Of a DNA stretch of 64,000 nt, positions 9,901 to 18,189 are shown piece after piece (the stretch's first letter is position 1; each line of letters opens with the position of its first letter). The translations under genes were made by a program, and so were the position numbers. This DNA is from a virus. The stretch lies in IMG/VR virus record IMGVR_UViG_3300042564_003823, positions 1 to 64,000 of that record; one strand, written 5' to 3'. Below the pieces are notes generated by a model, which did no database searches, had not been told where the DNA came from, and saw only the letters and a list, made by a program, of their open reading frames with translations.

Positions 9901-12142
9901 TGGCTAAATTTAACCTGTGTGAGTAGGTGATATCCTTTTGAAGTATGATTTGTCCTGATCCCCAAAAACATCTATTTATTGGTGTACCTTGTGTTAACAA
10001 ATTTGGGTATCCAGCGATCGCATATTTAATTCCATAACCATTTAATGTATATTTTTGTGATTCGGCGTTTGGTCCTCCAGCGTAAGTATCCGTTCTCATT
10101 TCACAAAAAGCATCACTATTATTACAATCATCATCAGCACAATTAGATTCGTTTGGAGTATTACCCCAAAAGGTATTAGAATTAACGTCACATAAAAATG
10201 ATGAATTTTTTCTTGTGTAAATTTGACTTTCCCTAACAGTAATAACTGATAGAGTACCGCTTGTTCCGTCACCAACAATCTGTTCCAAGTTCAATGATTG
10301 TGGTTCACACGAACAGGCCTCACAATCGGGATATGTCATAGACGGTAAACTAATACCGTTAAGACTTGATGTGTTAACAATTAATGGACTAACCTTTATG
10401 ATAAAAAATGCGGTGGCTAAACCAAAAATAATGGCCGTGACTGCAGATAAAATCATTAAACCAATGGCTGGAAAAGCACCAATAGCCGCACCAACAAAAA
10501 ATACAGTTAAATAACCTAATAGAATTGGTATACCAATAGCTAACGCCCATTTTGCAATAGGCCAAAACTTTGCAATTAAATGCATCAAAGGTATTAAAAC
10601 AAAAGCGAATGGAGAAAAAATGGTTATAACTAAATTAAATAAGAAAAATATTAAATCAAAATTCCTTACACCATCATTAACCGGCATTCTATTTGTTGTT
10701 GTTGAGCACTCCCTATTTGTAATTTCTTTTATACCTAAATGTCTTGATCTGTTGTATCCCCACTTCCACCTATCGATAAAACTTGAAACGGTGTAAACTC
10801 TATTATAATTAAATTCAAAAAACTTGTCTTCACAATTTATTGCATCTGCAATCATTTTTTGACCTATGGTTGTTCCTGTATCTCCGTAATCTGTCCAATC
10901 TAAACTAAATGCGTATGATTGTCTTTGTAATGTATCATCTGTAGGTCCGTTCGCATCAATATCTGAATCCCAACCATATTCCCTTATATTTGGCACCAAA
11001 TAATCCGCTCTTTGTGTTGATGCGGCAAATCCTTCGTTTTGATATTGAATTTTAAATCTATATTTCGCCTTAGTTGGTATACCTACTTTAGGGTCGTTTG
11101 AAATTATTTGTTCTCCAAATTCGTTTGTTGTGACGTAATCCAAATTCATTGGCATTTCAATTAACCATGTCCCGTCACTATCTATTAAGTTTCCACCTTC
11201 AGGTAGTTTATGCTGTTCTAATATTGGGTATCCTCCCGCGTCGGTATATATTGTTTGTCTGATAGCTAAAATGGTACCAGGTGCCGTAACCAAATCACAA
11301 AGATTTCCTGTATCAAATTTTGGTTTACAATTAGTTTGTAACGCATCTTCATCTGTTGTTGAAAACATTGATCCCATGAATATTGCTTGAGGTTCAATTT
11401 GAATTCCTAAATCCCTCAAATCAAAATCCACTCTTGTGATACCAATATTACATAACTCATCATCACCCCAAAACGAAGTTACTTCAACTTCTTTCTTTTC
11501 ATTAACTATTTGTGGTAAAGAATCTAAATCAGGTGATGATTTAAAAGATGACCCCTCAAATTGTCCTTCACTACCCATACCCATTCTTATAAGATCGGCA
11601 GGTCTTAAAGAAAAACAACCAATATTTGATACGTCCATATCCATCACAACTATTTGTTGTCCTAATGGAACTCCGACAATCATAAAGTCACCACTATCGT
11701 TAGTTCTAACTGTGTATTTATAATATTTTTCATAAACCTCTAATACTGTACTGTTACTTACAACATCCTCTCTATCAGGAAAAGTCCCTGTTGGGTTGTG
11801 TCCTCCATATTCTTTAACATACGGTAAAAGGTTATATCTATAACCATCTTCATTTTTGTCAGTTAAAGTTTTATATGGGTATAATGTTGAGATGACGGGA
11901 TCTTCAGAGTCTTCAACTGAAAGTGGTACAAATACCGAAACTGTTACATTTGGTACCCCATACCCGCCATTTGCAATAACTCTTCCAGCAACTACACCAT
12001 AATCGGCACAAAATCTTGTATAAACGTCAGATTGTTTTAATTTTAATGATAATATTTCAATAAAATCAAAATCTTGATCTACTTTAATTCTTATGTTTTT
12101 ATCTATACCTGGTGTTGTTCTTAATCTATAATTTTTAGACAT
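6902..12142 (-). CDS. Giant virion protein with carboxypeptidase-regulatory-like domain and membrane segments
   Basis: A 1746-residue protein, larger than any T4 baseplate protein. Residues about 45-185 contain VAGRVIANGG and later DSGDFMIVGVPLGQQ, the pattern of a carboxypeptidase-regulatory-like (prealbumin-like) Ig fold. Residues about 497-586 are almost entirely hydrophobic and would form three or four membrane helices, which is unusual for a tail protein. The long C-terminal part is Asn/Gly/Tyr-rich and looks like exposed structure. It lies directly after gp6, with a one-mismatch promoter-like element (TATTTATC) 13 bases before the ATG. A baseplate component that inserts into or contacts the host membrane is an inference; it could also be membrane-anchored during assembly. 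Confidence 0.65.
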   Translation of the reverse strand: MSKNYRLRTTPGIDKNIRIKVDQDFDFIEILSLKLKQSDVYTRFCADYGVVAGRVIANGGYGVPNVTVSVFVPLSVEDSEDPVISTLYPYKTLTDKNEDGYRYNLLPYVKEYGGHNPTGTFPDREDVVSNSTVLEVYEKYYKYTVRTNDSGDFMIVGVPLGQQIVVMDMDVSNIGCFSLRPADLIRMGMGSEGQFEGSSFKSSPDLDSLPQIVNEKKEVEVTSFWGDDELCNIGITRVDFDLRDLGIQIEPQAIFMGSMFSTTDEDALQTNCKPKFDTGNLCDLVTAPGTILAIRQTIYTDAGGYPILEQHKLPEGGNLIDSDGTWLIEMPMNLDYVTTNEFGEQIISNDPKVGIPTKAKYRFKIQYQNEGFAASTQRADYLVPNIREYGWDSDIDANGPTDDTLQRQSYAFSLDWTDYGDTGTTIGQKMIADAINCEDKFFEFNYNRVYTVSSFIDRWKWGYNRSRHLGIKEITNRECSTTTNRMPVNDGVRNFDLIFFLFNLVITIFSPFAFVLIPLMHLIAKFWPIAKWALAIGIPILLGYLTVFFVGAAIGAFPAIGLMILSAVTAIIFGLATAFFIIKVSPLIVNTSSLNGISLPSMTYPDCEACSCEPQSLNLEQIVGDGTSGTLSVITVRESQIYTRKNSSFLCDVNSNTFWGNTPNESNCADDDCNNSDAFCEMRTDTYAGGPNAESQKYTLNGYGIKYAIAGYPNLLTQGTPINRCFWGSGQIILQKDITYSHRLNLANIRQRYFDNPSYFSNVITTTVDNDGYPSDPFTDNVIVLLCDSNTVDNLPAGSLISFNNPDNVNDKNINGFNVSGVTENQFGSNSITGTSLLTTTIVQNYIKPDATSGTANLTITGSTTEREYKYKGGMEYFQVITGMTIQQSETFTTTTNQNYMRFFFLNARQRISYRKSCGTEPAVESFINPLQVNGNEYKNLNVIFLVRGVDPFTEKQVIKYDISKLFGRSPNTHVVRGNYHLNIPIQENSGNLSADWWINKKTPESHEVGYQFSKLYHKPFNFRPDPILYSAFTTNTIQYYSSLDRKSTLYGGYSVSNTDTYDCNDNLPYNLSSAGLTPIFLRGLNNNAPYNMWYDTGLSDVPSVGNPNNSYLLRYMTSSNTEAITRQGNVEGGSFMFTDIPNNQLHKRLDLGNEGTVETFMNGNCAGSNTDWNNIKHFRGPRLFAPSYQQTSPNLSVNIAFDQTVNNAKMIIRSDRLPTSDNVQTNYNNRYALYQNDNFTIYRILDNGEVTQLGGNQTDYTGNSDDYSEDAISGTTSVLATFSCEGMVPLPCYSGSGDNFGVKSPCPENENPTRITKGCYKLIQEPYLTEGAILRDYNNFFEWKSRFRLLFGACRGVISQVFQNNWVNGTLYSYAFKKKTIFDAQNNPKKYVFCGSKDFDLVPGRQNQGPIYLDDQTNTFYYRSTPYVLQQNGTNVNGYFIGQRPQLYGTNIKNIYGKGSNERNLHFPTTMMDLGPRDQFAKEICLNPQLENYLVETVQSTSFNDTSDLLLLFIVSRLVNTGFWELALSRGDASINQLFSRSDDRIDGDVAQMFSINSEYGIIPFNEQFYGNDDIVLGTPNEIFYGVLFSAITQNRVALTPGFATFGNVQQLVGYPKTQVVPMYNWEIRNDQGQATINTSTIFGTEKNDWLTDFPNIGTLPPMYSAPYQNMSFTGADYFKATNGPSTGYIFNYNNLGERDYVWTNPSNQNKANFVVGAPYHFYFGLGKGKTALNRFITKYIIGTE

Positions 12143-12155
12143 AATGCTCTTTGTT

Positions 12156-12163
12156 GATAAATA
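12156..12163 (-). promoter_or_regulatory. One-mismatch TATTTATA element before the 1746-residue gene
   Basis: TATTTATC on the coding strand, 13 bases upstream of the ATG at 12142. It differs by one base from the recurrent element. Confidence 0.3.
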
Positions 12164-12214
12164 GTTATGTTAGTTATTTTAAAAATAACAAGAGTATTAC
12201 CAAAATAAATAATC

Positions 12215-14053
12215 TTATGAGAAGTCTACGGTTGAAAGGTTTTTTACTCTAACCTTAATATCCTTTCTTGGGAATCTAATTTGATAGATTTGGTCAGGTT
12301 CAGCAAATATAGTATCATCAACTAATTCAATTTGTTTTGTTGTTGTATCAACATATCTTTGTGATGTTTCTGAAGAAGAATATTGACCCCCAACTTTGTT
12401 ATAAATTCTGATTTCTGCTAACGTATTTACTCCTCCAATATCTTGGACTAATCTTCTTAAATCAGACACATTTAGATTTTGACCAAGTTCTCTATTTACT
12501 GGGTTCATATAATTACTAACTTGATTAATTAATTGTGTTATCACCTCAGATTGGGATCCGGGATTATCTAAAACAACAAGAAATTCAAGTTCAAGATCTA
12601 TAACTTTTGCAACCTCTATTGATATATAATCGTTTATCATCCTGTATTTTGACAGGTAGGTTGCTAAATTTGTTTTTAGGTTATTTGATACCGTTTGCGT
12701 TAAAACTCCAGTATTATCATACGATAATATTTTAACAGATATTTTATTATCAATTTCTGTTATCGAAACTTTTGCTGGTGCTCCGTATTTACCAGGCATA
12801 GTATCTATCAAGGATTTATAATCATTAATTGTCACCGCTCTTCTTTGTGATGCAAAATTAAACGTAACCATGTTTCTAACTTCTTCAATTGATGGTTGGT
12901 TTGCTCCACCAATCGCAGCGGTTACATTATTAACCGTTAATGATTGTGTCACACTTCTATTTATACTATCAGATGGACCGTTCACATATAAATCCGATGT
13001 TAATACTTGGTTAATTGCCGCGACTCCTATGTTAGAAACAACACCACCACCTACTCTATATTGAACAAATAGTGTCGTATTTGGTTTTACGGTCAAACCT
13101 AAACCAATATTATTTTGGTAATTTTGTAATTTCAATGGGATTCCAGTTCTAGTGAACTGCTGTAGTTGTTCATTCGGTGTTGTTGTACCAGCACCAAATT
13201 GAATTTTTAAGAACCCTTCTGGTGTATATTCTGTAATAAACCTATTATCTGTTTTTATATATTTACCGACCTTTACCCCCGTAGAATCCACAGGTTTTGT
13301 TGTGTCTTCAATAAATACGGTGTCTTCAACTAAGGCATCAACTTCATACCATCTACCTTCTGCTGAATTAAATTCAGAATATGTTGGCGTGTTTTGATAA
13401 GAGGTACCATCTTTTTGTATGATTGATGTTACCCCTAATACATTTTTTTCAGGTAAGAAAAAATTATAGAATGGTACAACATTGTTTTGATTTATAACTA
13501 TTTTGAATATTTTAGTTGATCCGTTAACTAAAACCTCCCTTTTTGTGATTACATAATTTACTATGTTATTGTTTTGATCAAAAGTAGGTACTTTAGTCCT
13601 GTTTACAAACCCCTCAATGTTAAAGTCAGAAGAAAAATCAATGTCATAAAGATTTTCAAAAATAGTACCAGCACCTCCAAATTGAGATCCAGCCCTCAAA
13701 ACACCAAGATAAGATGTATTTTCAGAGTCTCCCGCGGCAGGAACAGTTATAGAAATATCAGCAATAGTCACTGAAGGTCTTAAACCTGGTATTTTTAAAC
13801 CATAAGTTCTTGCAATATTAAAAACAGATGATCTTTGTTGTGCATATTGTAAAACAGTTTCTTGTATACTTCTATCTATATGAAAATGTAGGTTGTCAGT
13901 AACCGCAGCATTTAAATCCATTAATACTGAGAATACCGAAGCATCGTTAAAGTTTTGGATTAGTTCAGGGTAATACTGTTGTGTATAATTAATTAACTCT
14001 TGTCTTATACCTTCAAAGTCTCTCTCTGTATATGATATTTTTTTATTAGCCAT
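12215..14053 (-). CDS. 6: Baseplate wedge protein gp6-like (baseplate J family)
   Basis: A 612-residue protein, close to T4 gp6 (660). The N-terminus carries the typical DFEGIRQELINYTQQYYPE and NDASVFSVLMDLNA strings, followed by an LHFHIDRSIQETVLQ helix, which mark gp6/P2 gpJ-type wedge proteins. The middle holds the conserved RRAVTINDYKSLI motif (residues near 410-425). The C-terminal half has the INQVSNYMNPVNRELGQNL helix and the VNTLAEIRIY strand seen in this family. It lies five bases after gp25, its usual neighbour in T4-like and P2-like phages. In the virion it would form the baseplate ring with the gpI/gp7-like protein. Confidence 0.9.
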   Translation of the reverse strand: MANKKISYTERDFEGIRQELINYTQQYYPELIQNFNDASVFSVLMDLNAAVTDNLHFHIDRSIQETVLQYAQQRSSVFNIARTYGLKIPGLRPSVTIADISITVPAAGDSENTSYLGVLRAGSQFGGAGTIFENLYDIDFSSDFNIEGFVNRTKVPTFDQNNNIVNYVITKREVLVNGSTKIFKIVINQNNVVPFYNFFLPEKNVLGVTSIIQKDGTSYQNTPTYSEFNSAEGRWYEVDALVEDTVFIEDTTKPVDSTGVKVGKYIKTDNRFITEYTPEGFLKIQFGAGTTTPNEQLQQFTRTGIPLKLQNYQNNIGLGLTVKPNTTLFVQYRVGGGVVSNIGVAAINQVLTSDLYVNGPSDSINRSVTQSLTVNNVTAAIGGANQPSIEEVRNMVTFNFASQRRAVTINDYKSLIDTMPGKYGAPAKVSITEIDNKISVKILSYDNTGVLTQTVSNNLKTNLATYLSKYRMINDYISIEVAKVIDLELEFLVVLDNPGSQSEVITQLINQVSNYMNPVNRELGQNLNVSDLRRLVQDIGGVNTLAEIRIYNKVGGQYSSSETSQRYVDTTTKQIELVDDTIFAEPDQIYQIRFPRKDIKVRVKNLSTVDFS

Positions 14054-14058
14054 ATATA

Positions 14059-14520
14059 TTAAATATTTATAATTACAAATTCTCTAGATCCAAAAGCACT
14101 TGAGTTGTCAATATATTCTATTTTAACCTTTGCTGTATATTCTTCAGTGTTTGCTCCAGGTACTCGGTATATCGGAATGTCAAATTGTTCTGAGGAAAGT
14201 TCCCCTAAAGATGGTTCTGAATCTATATATGGTTCTATTGATATGTTTTGTATTGTTAAATTTGGTATATACTTATTAACTGAATCTTCTATTTCTCCTC
14301 TGATACTATCAAACGTTTCACCATCAAGTGGTTCAAATATAAAATCATATAATCTAGTACCAAAATCCGGTAAAAAATATCTACTACCTTTTCTTGTTAA
14401 TAATAGATGAATTAAATTACTTCTTATTTCTTCATCTGTTTCTTCTGAAAGCGCTAAGAACTTACCCTCAATACTTTGTCTAAAAGGAAATATTATACCA
14501 TATGTTACCCCATCTGCCAT
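14059..14520 (-). CDS. 25: Baseplate wedge protein gp25-like (GPW/gp25 family)
   Basis: A 153-residue protein, slightly longer than T4 gp25 (132). It has the family hallmarks in order: IIFPFRQS, a helix EIRSNLIHLLLTRKGSRYFLP, then FGTRLYDFIFEPLD, and the SIRGEIEDSVNKYIPNLT helix. These proteins resemble lysozyme only in distant fold and act as structural parts of the inner baseplate near the tube-sheath junction. It is followed by the gp6-like gene after five bases. Upstream are a strong terminator and an exact TATTTATA element, so this gene probably starts the baseplate transcript. Confidence 0.92.
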   Translation of the reverse strand: MADGVTYGIIFPFRQSIEGKFLALSEETDEEIRSNLIHLLLTRKGSRYFLPDFGTRLYDFIFEPLDGETFDSIRGEIEDSVNKYIPNLTIQNISIEPYIDSEPSLGELSSEQFDIPIYRVPGANTEEYTAKVKIEYIDNSSAFGSREFVIINI

Positions 14521-14550
14521 ATCTAATAAATATAACCTGGTATAATTTTA

Positions 14551-14558
14551 TATAAATA
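14551..14558 (-). promoter_or_regulatory. TATTTATA element before gp25
   Basis: Exact TATTTATA on the coding strand, 30 bases before the gp25 start, in the U-run side of the preceding terminator. The placement, directly after a terminator and before a new structural operon, is what a promoter would show. Confidence 0.5.
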
Positions 14559-14590
14559 AAAAAAATCACTGATTACTCAGTGATTTTTCT
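14552..14590 (-). terminator. Intrinsic terminator after the DUF5522 gene
   Basis: A perfect 12-bp stem (AAAAATCACTGA paired with TCAGTGATTTTT, four-base loop) spans 14561-14588. On the minus strand it is followed by a run of T. The stop codon of the DUF5522 gene (14566-14568) lies inside the stem. It separates the replication operon from the baseplate operon. Confidence 0.85.
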
Positions 14591-14799
14591 TTTAGGTTTG
14601 TATTTCCTCTTTCGTGTCTTGGTTCGTATGGACAATGTAAACATCCATTACCACAACATTTACCACGTTTCATATGATAATTTTCTGTCATGACCATTCT
14701 ACCTTGACTATCATAATAAAATTCAGTTGGTTGAAGTTTTGGTCCAAACTCTCTAACGTATTGTTGTTGTATCCAATCTTTTGATGCTCCTACATTCAT
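14566..14799 (-). CDS. DUF5522-like cysteine-rich protein
   Basis: A 77-residue protein. The central string KRGKCCGNGCLHCPY, preceded by TENYHMKRG, matches the pattern of the small DUF5522 family found widely in Bacteroidota, in which clustered Cys residues probably bind a metal or an iron-sulfur cluster. The biochemical role is not known. It follows the ribonucleotide reductase gene and shares its strand, so it may support a redox step in nucleotide metabolism, but this is a guess. A second ATG four bases inside the first is out of frame, so the start at 14799 is preferred. The gene ends inside a strong terminator. Confidence 0.75.
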   Translation of the reverse strand: MNVGASKDWIQQQYVREFGPKLQPTEFYYDSQGRMVMTENYHMKRGKCCGNGCLHCPYEPRHERGNTNLKEKSLSNQ

Positions 14800-14800
14800 T

Positions 14801-14881
14801 TTAGTTAGTTTTTCTTTGATTATAAAACGCCAACAATACTTGGTATGTTAGCGTTATATCATTTCCCCATTGTACTTTCAT
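14801..14881 (-). CDS. Possible 26-residue peptide gene
   Basis: A short open frame starting MKVQWGNDITLTYQ begins four bases after the ribonucleotide reductase stop and ends one base before the ATG of the DUF5522 gene. It contains an inverted repeat (AACGCTAAC / GTTGGCGTT, one mismatch, 14828-14857) that may instead be an RNA hairpin. The tight spacing favours a real small gene in the operon; the short length and the hairpin argue against. Confidence 0.25.
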   Translation of the reverse strand: MKVQWGNDITLTYQVLLAFYNQRKTN

Positions 14882-14884
14882 GAC

Positions 14885-16753
14885 TTATACAATTTCACAT
14901 GCTCCACCGGCACACGCAGCTTCTCCTCGTAGGTCAGTGTTATCTTGTAACTCAATAACTTTTGTAAGATCAACATCTGTTAATGATTTAACTAATCTTT
15001 CAAAGTCTTCTTTTGTACAATCTTCAAAAGGTGCTTGTGTGTAAGTTCCTCCGTTGTATGGTAATACTGAAAGTCCGTTATAAAAGTCTCTATTATTCCA
15101 CATCCAATCACCAACTAATTCCCACTCATCTTCTTTAATTGAAACTGTTGCCGATACGTTGTGAGTATTTTGTCCGTTTCTATGACCAGGTTTAATCCAT
15201 TCTTGAGATACTTTTTTAACTCTTTCTAACATCTGAAATACTGACTCATGTCTAACAATTGAACCTTCAGGTGCTCTTTGTGGAATAGTAATTACCGCAG
15301 TATCGTGTGGTCTAAAGTATTCATCTTCAATCAACTCAGGGTGATTAATTGCAAGGTATGAATAAATTGATTCGTTTTTTCCAACACGGATTCTTCTTAG
15401 GTAATAATCATTATGCCAAGCGTGAATACCTGATGATGTACCTAACACTAAAGATGATGTTCCTGATGGTTTAACCGTTGTTGTTCTTGCAGATTTGTTA
15501 ATTCCTATAAGTGTTGCAACTCTTTCGTTTTCTTCTTTAACCGATTTAGATGCCTTTTTCATATCATAACCCAATACAACGCCTGAACCAATACCTGTCA
15601 TACCAACACCAATAAGAGCATCTTTTTCAGTTGTTCTTTTCCAAATGTCTCTTAGGTAATGAAAGTCTGTGTATCCCGCCTGTAATGTACCAATAAATGC
15701 CGCTGCTCTAACTCTTTTTTCAAAATCTTCTTGTGATTCGATATCTGAAGCATTTACCTCACATAAGTTACAGAATTGGAATGGTCTTAGTGCGATTTCA
15801 CAACATGGATTAGTTCCCCAATCTTTATCATTTGATAAGTAGATTCCAGGTTCACCTGCTCCTGATAACTCAATACGTTTCCAAAGACCCATAAAGAATT
15901 CTTTTGTTATTTTGTGACGAAGAAGTACTGCCGAGTTATTTGCTCTACCTCTTTGCGCATTTTGTTCCCACCAACTTCCTGACTTACAAGATATCATTTC
16001 TTCATCATCCGCTGAGAATAATGAGATAAGTGCTGCTCTTCTTATACCACCAGCCAATACCGCATCTGCAATATGACAAACAATGTCGTGAGTTTCAATT
16101 GGTGATAATCTTTCCCCATCTTTTTTGTTATCCAACACTTTTGTTATGTGGTGGATACAATCTTTTAGTGGTTGAGGTCCTGGAGCCTTTCCACCTGATG
16201 TTACAAGGTTCGCCCCTTTTTGTCTAATATCTGAAAAATCAAATACAGGTGTTGACGATTTGTAACCTAAATACGATTCCATCAATACTTTAATGGCGTC
16301 TGCCCATCCTTCAATAGAGTCACCAATTAAGTAACGTCTTGTTCTTTCAGGGTTTGGTTTTTTTATTTCTGGTAGTTTTTCAACATGGTGTTTTTGAACT
16401 GAGTATCCAACTCCTGTTCCACCTAAAAGTAAAAACATTGTTTCAGAAAATGCATCCACATGGTCAATTGGCATATATGCACAATTGTAGACTCTGTTTG
16501 GTGAAATCTCAATTGGTTTGCCACCGAATTGTAATGATCTCATTGATGGTAATACTTTCTTGTTGTATACCATTTTATATACCTCCTCTATCTCATCTTT
16601 GATGTGAGGGTACTTACGTTGGTGCATCTCTTTGTTACGTGTTACCAACTCTTCCCAAGTCTCTCTCCTGTTCAATTCAGGTTGAAACTTAGCGTATTTC
16701 ATAAAGACAGTAATGTCACTTAATATTTTTTGCGAAATATCCATTTTATTCAA
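14885..16753 (-). CDS. nrdJ: Adenosylcobalamin-dependent (class II) ribonucleotide reductase
   Basis: A 622-residue protein of the monomeric class II type, which makes deoxyribonucleotides using coenzyme B12. The N-terminus has LNRRETWEELVTRN and then VLPSMRSLQFGG. The first active-site Cys is in VYNCAYMP (residue 91). It is followed by LLGGTGVGYSVQ, typical of this class. The loop cysteine lies in NPCCEIAL (near residue 317), where the family usually has NPCGEI. The C-terminus ends in a CAGGAC pair, the shuttle cysteines that thioredoxin or glutaredoxin reduces. It is shorter than the Lactobacillus enzyme (739). It sits between the helicase and the DUF5522 gene in the replication operon. Activity in the host depends on cobalamin supply. 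Confidence 0.93.
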   Translation of the reverse strand: MNKMDISQKILSDITVFMKYAKFQPELNRRETWEELVTRNKEMHQRKYPHIKDEIEEVYKMVYNKKVLPSMRSLQFGGKPIEISPNRVYNCAYMPIDHVDAFSETMFLLLGGTGVGYSVQKHHVEKLPEIKKPNPERTRRYLIGDSIEGWADAIKVLMESYLGYKSSTPVFDFSDIRQKGANLVTSGGKAPGPQPLKDCIHHITKVLDNKKDGERLSPIETHDIVCHIADAVLAGGIRRAALISLFSADDEEMISCKSGSWWEQNAQRGRANNSAVLLRHKITKEFFMGLWKRIELSGAGEPGIYLSNDKDWGTNPCCEIALRPFQFCNLCEVNASDIESQEDFEKRVRAAAFIGTLQAGYTDFHYLRDIWKRTTEKDALIGVGMTGIGSGVVLGYDMKKASKSVKEENERVATLIGINKSARTTTVKPSGTSSLVLGTSSGIHAWHNDYYLRRIRVGKNESIYSYLAINHPELIEDEYFRPHDTAVITIPQRAPEGSIVRHESVFQMLERVKKVSQEWIKPGHRNGQNTHNVSATVSIKEDEWELVGDWMWNNRDFYNGLSVLPYNGGTYTQAPFEDCTKEDFERLVKSLTDVDLTKVIELQDNTDLRGEAACAGGACEIV

Positions 16754-16768
16754 ATTTAATAATTTATT

Positions 16769-18151
16769 TTAAGATTCTTGTTGTTCTTTTTGTTTTTTTC
16801 TTTCTAACAACTCCTTAATTCTGTTCCTATTCTTTTCTTCTTTTTGTTCCTCGTGGCCAAGGAATGTTACACTTTGTTCTGTATCTATCTCTAACATACC
16901 ATTGTCAAACTTACAGTTCTCAAATATAATCCCATCTTTACCGATCCTTGATTTTGTGATTGCGATTGTTGCCAAGTTCATTTCTTTTTGTTGTAATGAT
17001 TTTGCGACCGTGATAATAACGTGTCCAACTTGTGCCTTTTTAATAGAACCACCCATTTGATCTGTTGTTACAACCTCTGATGATATTGAATTTCTGTTAC
17101 CTTGTGTTGCGGTCCATCCTGCAATATCCAACTCGTGACACATTGCCTCAAATCCTCGCATTACCGATCCTTCACTTTTCCATTCATCACCTAACATTTT
17201 GTCAGGAACCACACAATCAATATAATCTAAAATAATCATATCAATCTTTATCCCTTCGGCAATCATTTTTCTAACCTGATTTTTAATCTGATTCATAGTT
17301 ACGGTATCAGATGCCAATTTTTTCATAATCAACTTATTTTTTCTTGTTGACTGAATTTCTTTGACTCTTTCAGTAACTTCTTTTCTATTTTCAGAAAGAT
17401 CGTCGGGATGTATCCCTGTCCAAAGTGTAAAGTGTTTTCTTTGGATAATTTTTGGGTTGTCTTCAAAGAATATCTGAAGAACATTATACCCTAAGTTAAA
17501 TGCGTGGTTAGCAATCTTTGTTGTGAACGTGGATTTACCAACACCGGTTGGTGCCAAAATAACACCAATTTCACCTTTAGCAAGACCACCTTTTAATAGG
17601 TTGTCAATACCATGTACTCCAATCGGAATTGGGTGTCTGTAGTCGTCATCCAATACCTCATCAATATTAAAAAAGACATCTGTAGTACCCTTATCAACTT
17701 CACCAACTTGAAGTGCTCCCCTTACCATTTCTTCTAACTTATCGTAACTCTCAAAATCACCTTTGTCTATGATTGATTGAGCCTTGGTCATTACTTTTTG
17801 GAGTTCTTGTTGTTTACAGAATTTAAGGGACTTTTCTTGAACAAAGATTGAACCTTCGTCTGAGACGTTCTTAACCTGATCTAATGTGTCTAAAACGCTC
17901 TTTTGAGCCATCGGTGAACTAATTTCTGACTTAGTCAATTGTTCAAGGGTATCAAATGTCGGTGTATGCTCATATTTTGAATAATATTCTTTGATCATTT
18001 GACAAATAATCTTGAAATATTGGTTATCAAAATAATGAGGATCAATAACTTCAATTATGGAATTAGAGAAATCTTTGTAAGTAATTATGTTATTTAGTAA
18101 TTGAATTTGAAAAGTATTTCCTAAGTATCCGAAGTTCTTTTTGTCTGACAT
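16769..18151 (-). CDS. 41: Replicative DNA helicase, DnaB/T4 gp41-like
   Basis: A 460-residue protein, close to T4 gp41 (475). The N-terminal helical domain (residues 1-150) carries a DnaB-like LLNNIITYKDF and YFDNQYFKIICQ. The RecA-like ATPase domain has Walker A APTGVGKST at residues 200-208 and Walker B MIILDYID near 310. The GWTATQGNR and GGSIKKAQVG strings correspond to the later DnaB motifs (arginine-finger region). The C-terminus is charged and likely disordered. It would unwind the lagging-strand template as a hexamer ahead of the polymerase. It lies upstream of ribonucleotide reductase and downstream of the nuclease and UvsX genes. A one-mismatch promoter-like element lies 27 bases before the ATG. 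Confidence 0.92.
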   Translation of the reverse strand: MSDKKNFGYLGNTFQIQLLNNIITYKDFSNSIIEVIDPHYFDNQYFKIICQMIKEYYSKYEHTPTFDTLEQLTKSEISSPMAQKSVLDTLDQVKNVSDEGSIFVQEKSLKFCKQQELQKVMTKAQSIIDKGDFESYDKLEEMVRGALQVGEVDKGTTDVFFNIDEVLDDDYRHPIPIGVHGIDNLLKGGLAKGEIGVILAPTGVGKSTFTTKIANHAFNLGYNVLQIFFEDNPKIIQRKHFTLWTGIHPDDLSENRKEVTERVKEIQSTRKNKLIMKKLASDTVTMNQIKNQVRKMIAEGIKIDMIILDYIDCVVPDKMLGDEWKSEGSVMRGFEAMCHELDIAGWTATQGNRNSISSEVVTTDQMGGSIKKAQVGHVIITVAKSLQQKEMNLATIAITKSRIGKDGIIFENCKFDNGMLEIDTEQSVTFLGHEEQKEEKNRNRIKELLERKKQKEQQES

Positions 18152-18178
18152 ATTGTATAGATTTTTGTTCCTTGTTTT

Positions 18179-18186
18179 AATAAATA
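18179..18186 (-). promoter_or_regulatory. One-mismatch TATTTATA element before the helicase
   Basis: TATTTATT on the coding strand, 27 bases before the helicase ATG and partly in the short gap after the 150-residue gene. Weak evidence, based only on resemblance to the recurrent element. Confidence 0.25.
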
Positions 18187-18189
18187 TAG

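Noticed and set aside
12143-12214. Hairpin GTTATTTTTAAAATAAC as a terminator between gp6 and the 1746-residue gene
   Set aside because: The stem is A/T only, with no GC clamp, and no U-run follows directly. Such palindromes are expected by chance in sequence this A/T-rich.
14105-14410. Plus-strand 101-residue frame opposite gp25
   Set aside because: It is antisense to a clear gp25 gene and has no family likeness of its own.
14828-14857. Inverted repeat between the reductase and DUF5522 genes as a riboswitch (for example cobalamin)
   Set aside because: It is only a short single hairpin, with no room for the conserved core of a cobalamin riboswitch, and it lies after the reductase gene, not before it.
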